Both the position numbers and the translations under genes were made by a program. DNA of 64,000 nt from Limonium bicolor (Eukaryota > Streptophyta > Magnoliopsida > Caryophyllales > Plumbaginaceae), in assembly GCA_023374045.1 (NCBI GenBank), contig CM041779.1, positions 144,399,485 through 144,463,484 of the forward strand, in the 5' to 3' direction. The notes under the pieces were generated by a model. It did not search any database, had not been told where the DNA came from, and saw only the letters and a program-made list of their open reading frames with translations. Numbering within the stretch: the first letter of the stretch is position 1; each line of letters starts with the position of its first letter. Positions 11,813-23,649 of the stretch are shown here, in pieces.

Positions 11813-12297
11813 CGTCTAACTCCCTTCCGCTCGATTCAATGTTTTTGGTTTTTAACGTTTTAAACCCGGGAGTTAGAGACGTTATTAGGGTTCGACCGAG
11901 AACATCTCCTTCATGGTGTTTCTTTGAATCCTATTTTTCGACATAAATTCATTGCCCCATCTTTCGAGCCTCGGCACTTACCATTAATTAAGTGTCGTGT
12001 TCGAGGGGGTACATAGGGTAATCCCTCGGGATTATCCGCCCTTTTACAATAAAATGATTTCCTCAATCGCTTTCAGAATCTCAAATCCAAAAAAACCCAG
12101 GATCCTTACCCAAACTTCAATTGCCTCACACACTCAGATCATTATCCAAACTCAAATCATTCAAACTCCAACTCACCTTAAACTCAAATCCTCTTACAAA
12201 TTCCAACTTCATTCAAACTTCTAAAGTCTCACAGACCCGAGCGTCTCATAGACTCGAACATCTCCCGAACTCGAATGTCTCACAGACCCCAAAACCC

Positions 12298-12364
12298 TGA
12301 ACTACGTAAGGTCTGATCTCAAAAGGGAGTTGAGTACGTAGGCAGCCCATCTCGGGTGCGACCC
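12298..12364 (+). promoter_or_regulatory. Conserved Tat/Ogre-like signature block, LTR copy
   Basis: GAACTACGTAAGGTCTGATC followed by GAGTACGTAGGCAGCCC, a close relative of 5014-5084. The repeated ACGTA core is conserved. I recognise the block from Tat-lineage LTRs but do not know what it does. Confidence 0.45.
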
Positions 12365-13165
12365 CATTCCAAACAAAAATCTTTTTCCCCTCTAAGGCAT
12401 TCTTCACGCCTCTCGATACACTCAAACCTTCTTCGGCTCCCACAAACTTCAAACCATCAGACTTCAAGTCTTTTCTAATTCACTCAACCTCAGACCATTC
12501 CAAATCTTCATTCTATACTCATTCGAATTCACCAATTCTTCCTCTTGGCGTTAGCTTGGCAGAAAAGCTCGCCTCATCCACTCTCTCTCTTCCCGTCCTA
12601 ATCCTATCCTTCGGCATTAACTGAATCTCTCTAATAAGGTTTTGAAAGAAGGCAATCCCGACAATTGGAGACCGAGGTTTCCTCGGGCACCAATCCGAAG
12701 TCGTGGTCGTTGCCACTTCTGAGGGGTGTAACCCAGTGTGAACCCACAATAGAATCTCTGATCTGACCAGATAACTCCCATCCATAGGCAACAATCTCAG
12801 AGTCAATTAACGGTTCTTAGAACCCTCATCTTTCCTTCCTAGTTCCTTAGGTCAAACTAGGTGGCGACTCTAGTCAATTTTCGCCCTTAGGGCATAAGTC
12901 CGCGTGGAGCCCATTGAGAGCGGGTGTAGTGCTCACTAGCATTCCCTTATGCTTTCTGGGAAAGACGGACGATAGAGTAGGTATTTGAGGGATGCCATAA
13001 TAACGGGTTTTCACCCTCCACAGAATGGATTTTAGGATCTAGGCTTTTAGTCATTTACATAGACCCCCCCCCTCATACCGAAAATCACCCTCCACAGTGA
13101 GGAGTCACCAAACATGTTAACTTGTAAGTAAATAATGTGACTCCATAGGTACTATTGCTTTAAGC

Positions 13166-13177
13166 CATAAATATCTT
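13166..13177 (+). promoter_or_regulatory. Candidate promoter box in LTR X1
   Basis: CATAAATATC followed by a pyrimidine-rich leader (ACCTCATTCTCTCC). The same box and leader occur in the X-minus LTR near 34,800 on the other strand. Conservation across copies favours a TATA-like element, but no start site can be proved. Confidence 0.3.
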
Positions 13178-13667
13178 TAAAAAAGAAAAACAAACTCACT
13201 TACCTCATTCTCTCCTTTCCTTCTTCATTCTCACGGTTCTAAACTCCTTCTTCAACCTCTTCTTCTTAATTCTCTCACGTTTGCAATAGTAAAACACACC
13301 ATCTCCATCTTTGATCTCTTGTAAAATCAAGCTCACGATCCACATTCAAATTCTGAGACCACCATCTCTTCCTCTCATCAAGCTCTCAAACACTTATCCT
13401 TTCAAAATCTCAAGAGGTTCCATTTTGGGCCAAGAGGAATCTCCATGGACAGGAGCTTGATGCTTACCTTTCTACATATTCTTGTTCTCCTTTGCTTCAT
13501 GGTAAGGAATCTCAAAGAAATATCAAGTCTCCTTCATGTTTTTGTGTCCACCGAAAATCACCTCTTCATGGTGTTTTCTTTTGCCTTGTTCTAGCTTCAT
13601 TTCATTCATTCATGGACTAGGTGGAGTCCTCCCTTGTTAGACATTCAAACTCTCTTCAAAGACCAAG

Positions 13668-13995
13668 GTAAAACAACTACATTAATGTTTTTGAAATAAT
13701 GTAAACCTAGGGTTTACAATGAGGTGAAGCTTAAAGCTTGAATACTCATTATGTTATTTGTATAATGTTTAGTAGTTGACAAGGAACCAAATACCTTACC
13801 GATTTTACAAGGAAACAAGAAAAGAAGTTGGTGTGGGAAAAGAGGTAAATATACTAACCTAATGTGGTTTAAAGTCTTAGGAGAAATGAGCTTGCATTTC
13901 CTATGAAAATGATCTAAGGAGCCAATGAGAAGTGACTTAGAAGAATGCTCTCAAGAGCTTAGTAAAAGGCATATGTGTGTTGAGTGTATTTGCAG
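13668..13995 (+). other. Candidate GT-AG intron in LTR X1
   Basis: Donor CCAAG/GTAAAAC and acceptor TATTTGCAG/GTCAAAGG, 328 bp apart. X2 has the matching pair at 17,580 and 18,007 (428 bp), and X-minus at 34,321 and 33,996 (326 bp). Both splice sites survive in three diverged LTRs, which supports real splicing of the LTR transcript. Confidence 0.5.
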
Positions 13996-14796
13996 GTCAA
14001 AGGCAAATATATTGTGGAAATTCAGTGTTATGATTTATGCACCTTAAGGGCCTAAGAGCCATGTTATTTAAGGGCCTAAGTGCCATGCAATTTAAATTAT
14101 GCACTATATTGTGATGTAGTGCAATATATGTGAAGTTTGTGTATAAGAAAGTGCTTGATGGATTTTTAGTGTTCTTGGTTGCTTGTTGGTGAAAACAATA
14201 TGTTTTGGTTTAGTAATGTTCTAGGAGAACCTATGTCGAAATTTAGGTAATAAACAAGAAGTTCTAAGAGTTTAAAATGAGTTTGATAAGTTAAGAAGTG
14301 TTTAGAATGGTTTGGTGCTTTCCTTGGGAAAGAAGCATGCATTAAGGTGTTTTAAGATGTGAGAAGGGCTTAGGCAATGTACTAGAGGATTTTATAATGC
14401 AAGGAATGTTTTGGGATGCACTAGAGTCATTTGGACTTGTGTTAGGATTTAGGCAAACTTGGTGAACAAGGAGAAAGTGTAAACTTGAAAAAGGATTTCA
14501 AGAATGACATAAGGAGTTAGTGGTGAGAAATGATGCTTAGGAGATGATGTTAAAATGAGGAGAAAGCATTTTGGGGTAGTAGTTATCATAGGTATGAAAA
14601 CCATTGGGAAAACTAAGGAGGAAATAACATAAGTGTTAGGAATTTCGGTATAATGAGTAAGTGTTAATTTAAGGTGATAGATAATGAGTTTCATGGATGT
14701 TGTATGTGAATATAAGTGTACCAAAAGTTGTTTGGAAACATTAAGAGGCCTTAGGAGAAGTTTGGTGAAGATTTGACAAAGTTTGGGTAAGTTTAG

Positions 14797-15193
14797 AGGA
14801 CGTCCGACCCAGGGGTCCGACCCAAGTTTGGGTCGGACAGCCTCTGTTAGACGTCAGGAAATTGTTCTGGAATGGTCTGACCCAGAAGGTTGGGTCAGAC
14901 ATGGGTCGGACGGTCATGTTTGAAAGGACGGAAAATGTTCTTGAATGGTCCGACCCAGTCGAGTGAGTCGGACGTGGGTCGGACGGGCATGTTTTGTAGG
15001 TGGTAAAGGTTCTGTAATGGTCCGACCCAGTCGAGTGAGTCGGACGTGGGTCGGACATGTATGTTCTGAGGTCGATAAATTTTCTGGAATGGTCCGACCC
15101 AGAAGGTTGGGTCGGACATGGGTCGGACAAGCTAGGTTTTTCCAACCCGAAAATCACTGGAAGTGTCCGACCCAGTTGTGGGTCGGACAGACC
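14797..15193. repeat. 72 bp hairpin array, CCGACCC type, six units (LTR X1)
   Basis: Units begin near 14,801, 14,873, 14,946, 15,018, 15,090 and 15,164. Each has GGTCCGACCCAG, a short gap, and one or two copies of GGGTCGGAC, giving a GC-rich inverted repeat, then an AT-richer spacer of about 40 bp. Some units have TCGAGTGAGTCGGAC in the middle. The long minus-strand reading frame over it is only a by-product of the repetition. Confidence 0.9.
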
Positions 15194-16431
15194 AAAAACT
15201 TATAAAAAAAAAGAAAAGAATGTGACTTATGTAATTAACCCTAGGGTATAATGAAGGTAACCTAGAGTTAGTTGGACATTAAAAACATGTCATACGATCA
15301 TGTTAAACATTTAGTAAGTTGAAGTTAAATAAATAATTAACCGACGTTATTAATCATGTATAGGAGTGACCTACGGAGGGAATCAATCGAGGCAAGGACC
15401 AAGGTATGGTTTTCTTGCAGTCTGTTGCCTACCGGTTTACACCGGCTTGTGTGTTGTATGTTTTTCTGTGTGTTTATGACGTTATAAGATCTAAACATGT
15501 AATGAGTTTACAGTTGTTCATATTATTGTGATGTTATGATGTGACTCATTTCCCTTGTGTGTGTCTAACATGACTTACCACCTATTGTGTATTGGTTTTT
15601 AAGTTCCACTATGAACTTCTAACAAGTGTTAACTGGGAAGTGAGGAATCCGGTTGTCCAGTCATGCATGTAAGTTAAGAGTAGATATCTGAATCAGATTC
15701 GACTCTTATGTTGTTAAGATTGTTCTCCTTAATTTGGCGTTCGATCTCCCGCTAGCTTCCTCCAAAGCTTACCTATTCTGACTTATGATCAGTTTAGTGG
15801 GAACATGTGTTTGTGTGGTGTGTTCGGGTCACCATATCCGAACCATCTGTGACTTAAGTTACTCGTTCGATTAACAGAACGGTAATGAGTGTGTGTAACG
15901 AGCTTAACATGAGGGTGAATCATTCTCTAGGCTCTTATGTTATTTGACCTTCGTGGTTTGTTATTGTGGAACGAAGATCCACTGTGTATGTGGTGTTGTG
16001 CTATGCACTATTGATGCTATGCCACCAATATGTTATGTTATGTTATGTATAAAATGAATGCCATGTTATCATGACAATTAGTTGCGCGTACCGGTAGCCG
16101 ATGGGCTGCGTGTTAACCATACCAGCCAAGGGTTGCTGACCCCCTCGGGGGCTCCATATTTTTACTGCAGGATGAGGATCGAGGAGGCAGAGTGGCTGTA
16201 GGTTCTAGGCTGCAGTTGTATGCTGGTTTATTTTGGATGTTGAGCCCGGGATGCGCCTGTGCTCCCGTGGCATTATATTTTGGTTCCGTTAAAATTACTA
16301 TGGCGGTATATTGACAGTTTACAGTGAAGGAATGTAAGTAATACTCGGTATTGTATATGATGTATTTATGGTTTATTTTTATGCTCGGGAGTCTGATCAT
16401 CAGACCGGTACACTTGTATTTATTCTGCCTT

Positions 16432-16453
16432 GTCAACCACGTGGGTGGTTGAC
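16432..16453 (+). promoter_or_regulatory. G-box hairpin near the end of LTR X1
   Basis: GTCAACCAC, loop GTGG, GTGGTTGAC: a perfect 9 bp stem that includes a CACGTG G-box. It lies about 100 bp before the LTR end. Near-identical hairpins lie at 30,971-30,992 and 56,173-56,194 at the same distance from the ends of the other X LTRs. Confidence 0.55.
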
Positions 16454-17579
16454 GGCATTGTAGCACCGAAGCGTTAGTTATTGTTTAGTTATTTATTCCC
16501 GCTGCGATTTCATTTAGTTGTTATGTGCGTAGTAGGGGTGTTACAAATACCCCAAGCCTGAGTATGCTAAGCAAACATCAATTGATGTAATAAGGCTAAA
16601 ACATGCCTTAGAAACATTGGTAGACAATTTAAACCAAGGAAAACACAAGAAAACGCTTTAAGGGCAATTTAAGCAAAAATGTGCTCTAAGCTTGGAGTGA
16701 CTTTATTAGCACCCAAATATCATTATAAGACCTTATTAACATGCTAATAGACATGTTAAATCAATTACCAAAGAAAACCAAGCTCAAAAACAAGCTTGAA
16801 CACAAATGTGCTTTAAGACTCCTTAAAGCACCTTTTTGAGAAATTGTCTTAGAAATGAGTTTTGAGTGGCTAAATGCCCATCCTTAAACCTTAATCAACA
16901 TGTGTACTAATTATTATGACATTAGGAAGCCTAAATCAATGGGAAACCAAAAATTTCATGAATATGTGCACCAATTAGTGAATAGTGCACAAATAGTGCT
17001 AGTTTTGGAAGGGGGGACGGTTTAGTAGTGGTGAGTCATCACCATGACATCCAATTAAAATAAAAGAGTAAGGAAAAAGACTATTCACCTTTTATAACAA
17101 AATATCTTCATTTAAGCTACCCTTTCTTCTCTCTCTCTCTTCATTTCTTCTTCCTCCATCGGTTTTACTACCCATTCCCTGCTCCAAAACCGTGAGAGCC
17201 CCATCCATGGTGCTCCCCCACCTTCAATTGCTCTCCAAATGTCATCTTTGCTCCAAATCAAAAACTAAGCATAGATTTCTCTTAGTTGGAGCAAGCCTTT
17301 CCTTTCTATCTTTTCAAATCCTTCACAGCTCAAGTTTGGTGCCATGAGAAAACTCCATTGATGGAGAAAAATCAAGTTTGAAGAGCTCTTTTGGTTCTCC
17401 ATTCATCTAAGGTAATGGAAGTGAAAGAAAAATCAACTTTCCATCATTTTTTCTATATGGCCGAAAAATTGCCTCTTAAGATACCTTGTTTTATCCCTTG
17501 TTCTAGCTTGACTCTATACTCTAAAGACTTGAGGAGGTCTTGCCCTGCTTCATTACCAAAGTCATTCCAAAATTCAAAG

Positions 17580-18007
17580 GTAAATATCCATTTTAATACC
17601 TTAAAACACATATTTTAACCTAAGGATGAGTTCTATGAGTTTAGGCATATTGCTTAGTGCTCATTAGATTATTTGAATGTGGATTAGAACATTGGCAAGA
17701 GTATTGAAGTCCTTGCCGAAATTCAATCAAGAAAACCAAAGGAGGGAAGTAAGAGAAGCTTGAGAAAAATAAGATAAATTGCTTACCTAATGGTGGTTTA
17801 AGGTTCTAAGGGATGAGGTTTAGATAAGTACTAATGTAGCTTAAAGCTTACATTATGTAATGGGTCATATAACCTAGGAGAAAGAATTTAAACAAGCTTG
17901 TGAACTTGTGACTAAGGAGCCAATGGGAATGATTTAGTAAGATAAGCTTAAGATGGATTTTAAGAGCATTATAATTGCTATGGGAGCATTGTTGTGTGTA
18001 TTTACAG
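17580..18007 (+). other. Candidate GT-AG intron in LTR X2
   Basis: Donor TCAAAG/GTAAATATCC and acceptor TATTTACAG/GTTGAAAGC. It is the positional counterpart of the X1 and X-minus introns, 100 bp longer. Confidence 0.45.
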
Positions 18008-19204
18008 GTTGAAAGCTTTTATATGTGGGAAATTTAGTGTTTAAGTTTAAGTCATTTAAGGGCCTAAGAGCCATGTCATTTAAGAGCCTTTGTGCTATGC
18101 AATTTAAGATTATTGAACTATATTGACTTTGTTGTGAATGAGTAGATTGGGTGAGAACATATGATGAGAAAGAATATAGTGTATGTGAGATGATTGTATA
18201 AGAAAAACAATGCATTTGGGCATGATAATATACTAGAGGTACTATGGCGAAATTTGAGTAGAAAACAAAGTGTTAAGTGGTTGTTGTGAGTATATTATGA
18301 CCAGATTTCCTAGGAGTCATTAAGAGGAATTTGAGTGGAAATGAGTTAACTAAGGAGTTCTTGAGGTTTGAATGACCAAGAGTTGTCTAGGAGGAATTAA
18401 ATAGGTGGGTGTATTAAAACACACCAAAGTCATGGTATAAGGAATGTTGAAACTTGAGCAAAAATCTAGAGGAAATGATGTATAATGTTTTGAGATGATT
18501 TAGGTATGAACTAGAGAATAAAACAATGAGAATTTTGGGAAGCCTGTGTAAGGGTGAAGATGCTAGTGGTGGATTAATAAGGTTGTAGTTAGATAGTAAT
18601 GAGTGGACTTGGGCGATGGAAGTGAAAATTGTAGGAGAATGTTGGAAATTGTCAAGGAAAATGACTAGGAGTGTATAAGAGTGTTAATCATGAGAATGGT
18701 GAGTAAGTTGAGTAAAAGAGATGAAGATGTCTAAGGAGGGTTTAGCATTATCAAGGTGAATGAAGAACAATGTTAAGGAGCTAAGAGGATGGAAAGAAAT
18801 GTATAGGTATGTTCAAGAGTTTAGGAGTGATGAGTAACAAATGGAAATGAGAGAAATTTGTGCATGGAGATGCAAGATAAACTTGGAAGGTTTAGCAAAG
18901 CAAAGATGGATGAATAATGATGTTGAGGAGTAGTTATATGGTGGAAAGGAAACACTTTGGTTAGTTGAAGTTAAGACAAAATTTACATGTTGGAAGCGTA
19001 AGGAATTAAGTTATAAGTGTCAAGGATTAGTAACAACTTGAGTAAATGATCAAGGAATTTGGAGGTGAGTTGATCCATGGCTTAGAGGATTTTAAGTGCT
19101 AAAATGGTGTTAGAACATGTGTGAATACATGGGGAAAGATTAGAAGAAGTTTGGACAAAAGAACAAGTGGAGAATGAGGTTCCAAACTGTAAAATTTTAC
19201 AATT

Positions 19205-19470
19205 TATAATGTGGTCCGGGACTTGGTCCTTGGATAAAGTTCCGGACCAGCACAAAAAAACATGCCGAAAATCCAAGTTCAGATTGGTCCGGGACTAGGT
19301 CTTGTAATAAGTCCCGGACCAGCACAAAAATACTACCGAGAGTGCCTTTCAGAAGTGGTCCGGGACCTAGGTTAAGTAACAATCCCGGACCACCATAAAT
19401 AAGTGCCGAGAGTGAACCCAGTAATTGGTCCGGGACTATAGTCCAGGACCGTGTCCCGGACCAGCCATTT
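19205..19470. repeat. 72 bp hairpin array, CCGGGAC type, four units (LTR X2)
   Basis: Units start at about 19,211, 19,283, 19,354 and 19,425. Each runs GGTCCGGGACT, a gap of 15-25 bp, then GTCCCGGACCA, so each is an inverted repeat. Spacers share a GCCGAGAGTG motif. The array lies where X1 has its CCGACCC array. Confidence 0.9.
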
Positions 19471-21047
19471 TACAAAGGAAGTGTGCTTTTTAAGAGGTAA
19501 ATGAAGGGGGCTTGTTGGGTAAGGTATTATATGATTGTTATGAGTTGATTGGTGGAGTTTTAAGGCCATTGGAGGTATGAACAAGTGTGAGGTGAAATGG
19601 GAAGTAAGTAACATAAATGGTAAGCTTAAACTACAAAGACTTAGGGGTATTTAGTTGGAAATCATTAGTGATTAAGTAAGCTAGGTTAATTAAAAGTAAT
19701 TAACCACCCAATTCAATCAATATTTTAGGGTTTGAGAATTTGGACTCCGGAGGAGAGTAAGCAACCAAACGACCAACGGTGAACGGTACAGTCTTCTTGT
19801 GACCTGCTGCTAACGAGGTGTCCCTCGGCTTGTGTGCTATTTGTTTATGTGTTCCGACTAAACAAGATAAAGCATGCAACCGGTTTATTATATTGTTGTG
19901 TGAATGTGATGCACTAACACACTTATCTCTGAGAACTTACTAACAATGTTTAGTAAATACTTGTATGAGAACAAGAAACACTTCCAAATAGTAGTTTGTT
20001 AATAACCGAAAGAGGTTTAACCAACAAACATTGTCTTGAGACTTCTACTAACTGGAACTTGGGGGGAGTGAGGAATCGGGACTGACTCCGGTCATGCATG
20101 TTAAGGAAAGGGGGTCGGTATCTAAAGCAGATCCGACTCCCGCTTAAGGACTTGTCTTTGGACTTGTTGCCTAGGGTCGAATGTCGGCTCAGCTACATTG
20201 GACATCCAGTCCAAGGTAGGAGGCATTAAGATGGTGCGGTAGGATCACCTAAACTAAATTTTAAGATAAGTTGTTTATTCAACCAATGGAGTTAATAGCT
20301 CATTGGCTAGGGTTGCTTTTGACCGACAAAAATAAACATTGAGATAAGATAAACCATTTCTATTTAAAGAATGGTTTTATTCTAAGACTGAGATAAGCTA
20401 CAACCATTTCTATTTAAAAAAATGGTTTGTTTTCTAAGACTAAGCTAAGGACTAAGATTGAGGTAAGATAGGGTTGGACTGAGATTAAGAGGAAACATAA
20501 CCTAAGGAGTTAAATAATTAACTCACTAATTAACGGAAAACATTTAAGTCGTTCATTGTGTTTGAACTTTGATTGTTCATATTTAGCTTGTTGTTTATTG
20601 CAATTTCTATTATGTTGTGCATCTAATCAACCTCCATGCCATCGACAATTAGTCGTCGTAGCCACGTTAGGTTGGGGGCCATGAGGGGATCGTACCAGCA
20701 ATTTTGCTGACCCACTTTGGGGGCTGTTTTTATTTCGCAGGTGAACGACAAAAGGCGACAGTCATGAGAGTAGGAACGGGTAGAATTTACTTCGGGTTGT
20801 CTTCTTTTAGTTGTACGAGTTGTGCCTGTACACGTTTAGTGATTGGAATGAGATGTTAGTAAGTTGTACAGGATGTAAGGAGATTGTAAGATTGATATGT
20901 AAAGAATAAGGATTGTAAGTACTAATGTTCGGTATATCTGTTAGTCAGACCCCGGCAAGGTCCTGGAGTGTAATTAATTCCGCTGCAACACTTGGATATG
21001 TTGTTAAGTTTGAGATAACCACGATTGGATTGATATGGGGAGTTACA

Positions 21048-21649
21048 AAAAGTGGTATCAGAGCGTAGTTACGCTATGATGACAGGAATTACCGAACTTA
21101 AGGAGAATACTGAGGTTGAGTTTGAGCTATGGGTTAAGGGTTGAGAGATAGAGTGAGAGGTGCGTTAGTTAGGACTTCCTGGTGCTTACCGGATATCCAT
21201 AGTACCTAAAACCCGCCCTTCACATCCCTAACTTTGAATACATGGAACAAACGCCCAGAGAAGAAAGCCTTCTCTTACTCGGGGAAACCCGATCTAGCAG
21301 TTAGTTAACAATAAGCAATACGAGAAACATCTTGTTGTACAACAGTTTATGAGAACTTGGAACATTTTCATTGGAACGCAATGTGGAAATAGGCATTACC
21401 AGCGGAATTTAACCAGTAAGAGAACGGAAATTACCGGCAACATGGGTCGCCATGCTACGTAGTCGAAATAACCCGCTATACCAATGATAAGAAAAGCACT
21501 ACGAGTGTAGTGGATAAGGAAAGGTTAGCGACATGAGTACCGGACAGTTGTCCGGATGAGCATAACAGTGAGATAATACGAGCATGAGAGTTAAGATTAC
21601 TGGAGAGTCCAGTTAGAAACAGGAACTCCAAACCCATACAATGAGGAAG
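21048..21649 (+). other. 5' internal region of the plus-strand X element
   Basis: Starts with the primer-binding site TGGTATCAGAGC at 21,053-21,064, complementary to the 3' end of initiator tRNA-Met. No gag-like reading frame follows. The region resumes at 28,478 after the chromovirus A insertion. A coding-free interior behind an intact primer site fits a non-autonomous large retrotransposon derivative. Confidence 0.7.
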
Positions 21650-21654
21650 GTTAC
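21650..21654. other. Target-site duplication of chromovirus A, left copy
   Basis: GTTAC immediately left of the LTR terminus at 21,655. The same five bases follow the right end of the insertion at 28,473-28,477. Confidence 0.85.
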
Positions 21655-23611
21655 TGTAACGACCCCAAAACCGGCCTAGGAGTTAGGGCGTTACACGCCG
21701 CGAGTCTACTACCTAACGTCGCAAGGCTCTAAGCAAACGAATCCCAAAAACCGAATAAGAAACTTATAAATACCAAAAGAGTTTACAAGATCCAAATACT
21801 TATAAGTCAAATACAAAGGAAGAGGCCCGAAGGCTACACAAAGCACTAAAGCGCCCAACGTGCAAGCAACAAAGTCTAAAGAACATGAAATAAACAAGCT
21901 CCAGAAGGGGACGAGAGAGAGAAGATCCCACGAGCTCAATCTACAACAAAGTAAAGGGGGTGAGCTAAACAGCCCAGCAAGCAGAAGACTTCCTCAAGGA
22001 AGCCCACTTAAAACGGAAGCAGAAGAATATTATAAACAGAGAGGATAGCAGAGTCAATATAAGTTGACAGAAAGAAACCACAAAACAGGCGGAGCAGAAC
22101 GGAATATCACTTCAAAACACAGTCGGACTTTCAGATCAGAACAGAAGAGTGGGACACTAGAAACAAGCTAACACAACAGAAGGACTCACATAAGGTCCTA
22201 TGGATCCGAGGATCCCACAACAGAAGCCGTAGAGACAGCTAACAGACCCGTCGGTCAAACAACGTCCTAAGGGAGACCCTAAGGAGTATAAACAGAAGGA
22301 ATTCCTGCGCAGCATGCTACGGACAGCCCGACCCGACTATCCAGGCTCAGAAGCAAAGTAACTAGGTCCCAAAACCAAAAGCTCACAAAACAGATCTCAA
22401 GTGCATAAAAATGCATATAAACAGCATAAGAAGCTTGTACACAGATAGGGGAATTCAACCCCGCAAACGGAACTCAAAACGGAGCTAAAACGAAGAAGTT
22501 ATGCTCAAAACAGTGGCATGTCCGAACTTGCGTCCGACCTTCAAAGTTCGGACAGAGGCCGAGAATCAGAAGTCACAGAAATGCCAAAGTCCGAACTTAC
22601 GTCCGGACGTCGAAGTTTGGACGTAAGTCGAGACTCAGAAGCCAAAACAATCCTCGTGTCTGAACTTGCGTCCGACCTTGCAAGTTCGGACACACTTCGA
22701 AACTTTTACGGAGCCTCGTCCTCGCGTCAGGTCCGAACTTACATGTTCGGACCGATGTTCGGACACTCCAAAATCTTCAAAAACAAAACGCGCCCGATGA
22801 CTGTCGAACTTACAAGTTCGGACAGACGTTCGGACAGTGCAAAACTGTCGAATTCCAGAAAGCACAGAACGCGAAACCCATCCAAAAACATCAGAAACTC
22901 ACACAAAACTCATAGAATGGTAAAATCCGTACCTCGGGGGTTTAGCCAAGCGATTAACACAACACAAAACCGCTGGGAAAGCACACAATCACAACACAAT
23001 TGCAAACAGAAAAGCTTAGAATAAAACTAGTCCCCCGAGGGTGAGCAAACAACCCGATTCCATCCCCCACTTACTTCGAATTGCAGAGAAGGTTGCACCA
23101 ATCTGAAGCAGAGCGAAGACCCGACACACTGCAACCCCGAACAGCGTAACCAGCCACTGAATTTGCAGAGAACAGCCCCCAAAACAGAATGCCACAATCA
23201 GAAAACCGCTTCTCCAAAACACAAAAGAGACTACCGAATTCACCAACGAACCTACCTGATTGCAGAGGGGAAGAATCTGAACAGAAGTAGCAGCAGAACC
23301 GACCACCAACGCAGCAAAGATCCACACGACTCAGAAGCACAGAAATGGAGAAGAAGAGAGGGAGAGCGCAGAACTGTCGCGAGGGAGAACGCACGGTTTG
23401 TAATTGATCGTGGATTGGGAATGTAAAATAAATGACTTTATCTACCTTAATAAGTCTTACCAAAAATAAAAGAGGGGAAGCGACCTCCTTGCCCCCGTCT
23501 TTTAATTTAAAGACTCCGGTGTCCCATCAGCTATCCAAAGTAACACATACATAAGCAAGATATAAACCGAAATGTCAAGAAATCTGAAAAACAAAAATAC
23601 GGAGTATTACA
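21655..23611 (-). mobile_element. 3' LTR of chromovirus A
   Basis: On the minus strand it starts TGTAATACTCCG directly after the polypurine tract and ends GGGGTCGTTACA next to the GTTAC duplication. Length is 1,957 bp. It carries a 72 bp hairpin array (22,515-22,845). There is no matching second LTR in the element. Confidence 0.9.
22515..22845. repeat. About 71 bp hairpin array, CCGAAC type, five units (chromovirus A LTR)
   Basis: Units start near 22,520, 22,589, 22,658, 22,731 and 22,803. Each has GTCCGAACTT, often an inner GTCCGACCTT, then AAGTTCGGAC; the last two units have a second TTCGGAC. Spacing of 69-73 bp agrees with the arrays in X LTRs although the motif differs. Confidence 0.9.
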
Positions 23612-23614
23612 TCA

Positions 23615-23649
23615 CTCCCCCCTTAAAAGGAATTTCGTCCTCGAAATTC
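23615..23649 (-). promoter_or_regulatory. Polypurine tract with upstream hairpin, chromovirus A
   Basis: On the minus strand, a perfect 8 bp stem GAATTTCG, loop AGGA, CGAAATTC (23,630-23,649), followed at once by CTTTTAAGGGGGGAGTG and the LTR start. The purine tract primes plus-strand DNA synthesis. Related hairpins precede the tracts at 35,601, 36,942 and 52,290. Confidence 0.85.

Larger units (their letters stand above)
6985..13080 (+). mobile_element. Long LTR of a Tat/Ogre-type element (right end uncertain)
   Basis: The LTR starts TGTTGACACC immediately after a purine tract at 6971-6984, so this is the 3' LTR of the gag-only element to the left. Length is about 6 kb, in the range known for Ogre LTRs. 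Inside are a candidate TATA box (7998-8005), a two-copy repeat (10,555-10,705), a pyrimidine- and GGCCC-rich stretch (10,800-11,250), a three-copy repeat (11,653-11,812), and the signature block at 12,298. A GGTGGCGACTC motif lies at about 12,859; similar motifs occur at or near the downstream LTR edge in this lineage. The right end lies between about 12,855 and 13,110, where sequence of LTR X1 begins. No protein-coding gene is supported in it. Confidence 0.75.
13080..16545 (+). mobile_element. LTR X1, 5'-truncated, of a large non-coding family
   Basis: Homologous along its length to LTR X2 (16,544-21,047) and, in reverse, to the X-minus LTR (30,879-35,598). Shared landmarks, in order, are a CATAAATATC box near 13,166, a CT-rich leader, an intron candidate (13,668-13,995), a doubled TTTAAGGGCCTAAG motif (14,040-14,095), an array of 72 bp hairpins (14,797-15,193), the segment GTGAGGAATC...GTCATGCATG near 15,640, a G-box hairpin (16,432-16,453) and the end GGGGTGTTACA. 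Roughly the first 0.7 kb present in the X-minus copy is missing, as expected if the Tat element inserted here. No protein-coding gene. Confidence 0.75.
16544..21047 (+). mobile_element. LTR X2, 5' LTR of a plus-strand X element
   Basis: It begins AAATACCCCAAGCC, matching the X-minus LTR start AAATACCCCAAACC, and ends AGTTACA at 21,047. A tRNA-Met-type primer-binding site follows 5 bp later, so this is a 5' LTR of about 4.5 kb. It shares the CT-rich leader (17,130-17,160), intron candidate, TTTAAGGGCCTAAG motif (18,055) and 72 bp hairpin array (19,205-19,470) with the other X copies, but differs strongly in sequence from LTR X1. Its first bases abut the last bases of LTR X1. No protein-coding gene. 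Confidence 0.75.

Noticed and set aside
14741..15157. Minus-strand open frame of 138 residues with a repeated peptide
   Set aside because: The peptide is a translation of the 72 bp array, whose unit is a multiple of three. No homologous frame exists in X2 or X-minus.
16530..16560. Junction of a two-LTR circle of one element
   Set aside because: The two LTRs differ too much, including in array type, to come from one reverse-transcription product.
21053..21064. tRNA-like sequence (also 28,266 and 49,417)
   Set aside because: Only the 12-18 bases complementary to a tRNA 3' end are present. They are primer-binding sites, not tRNA genes.
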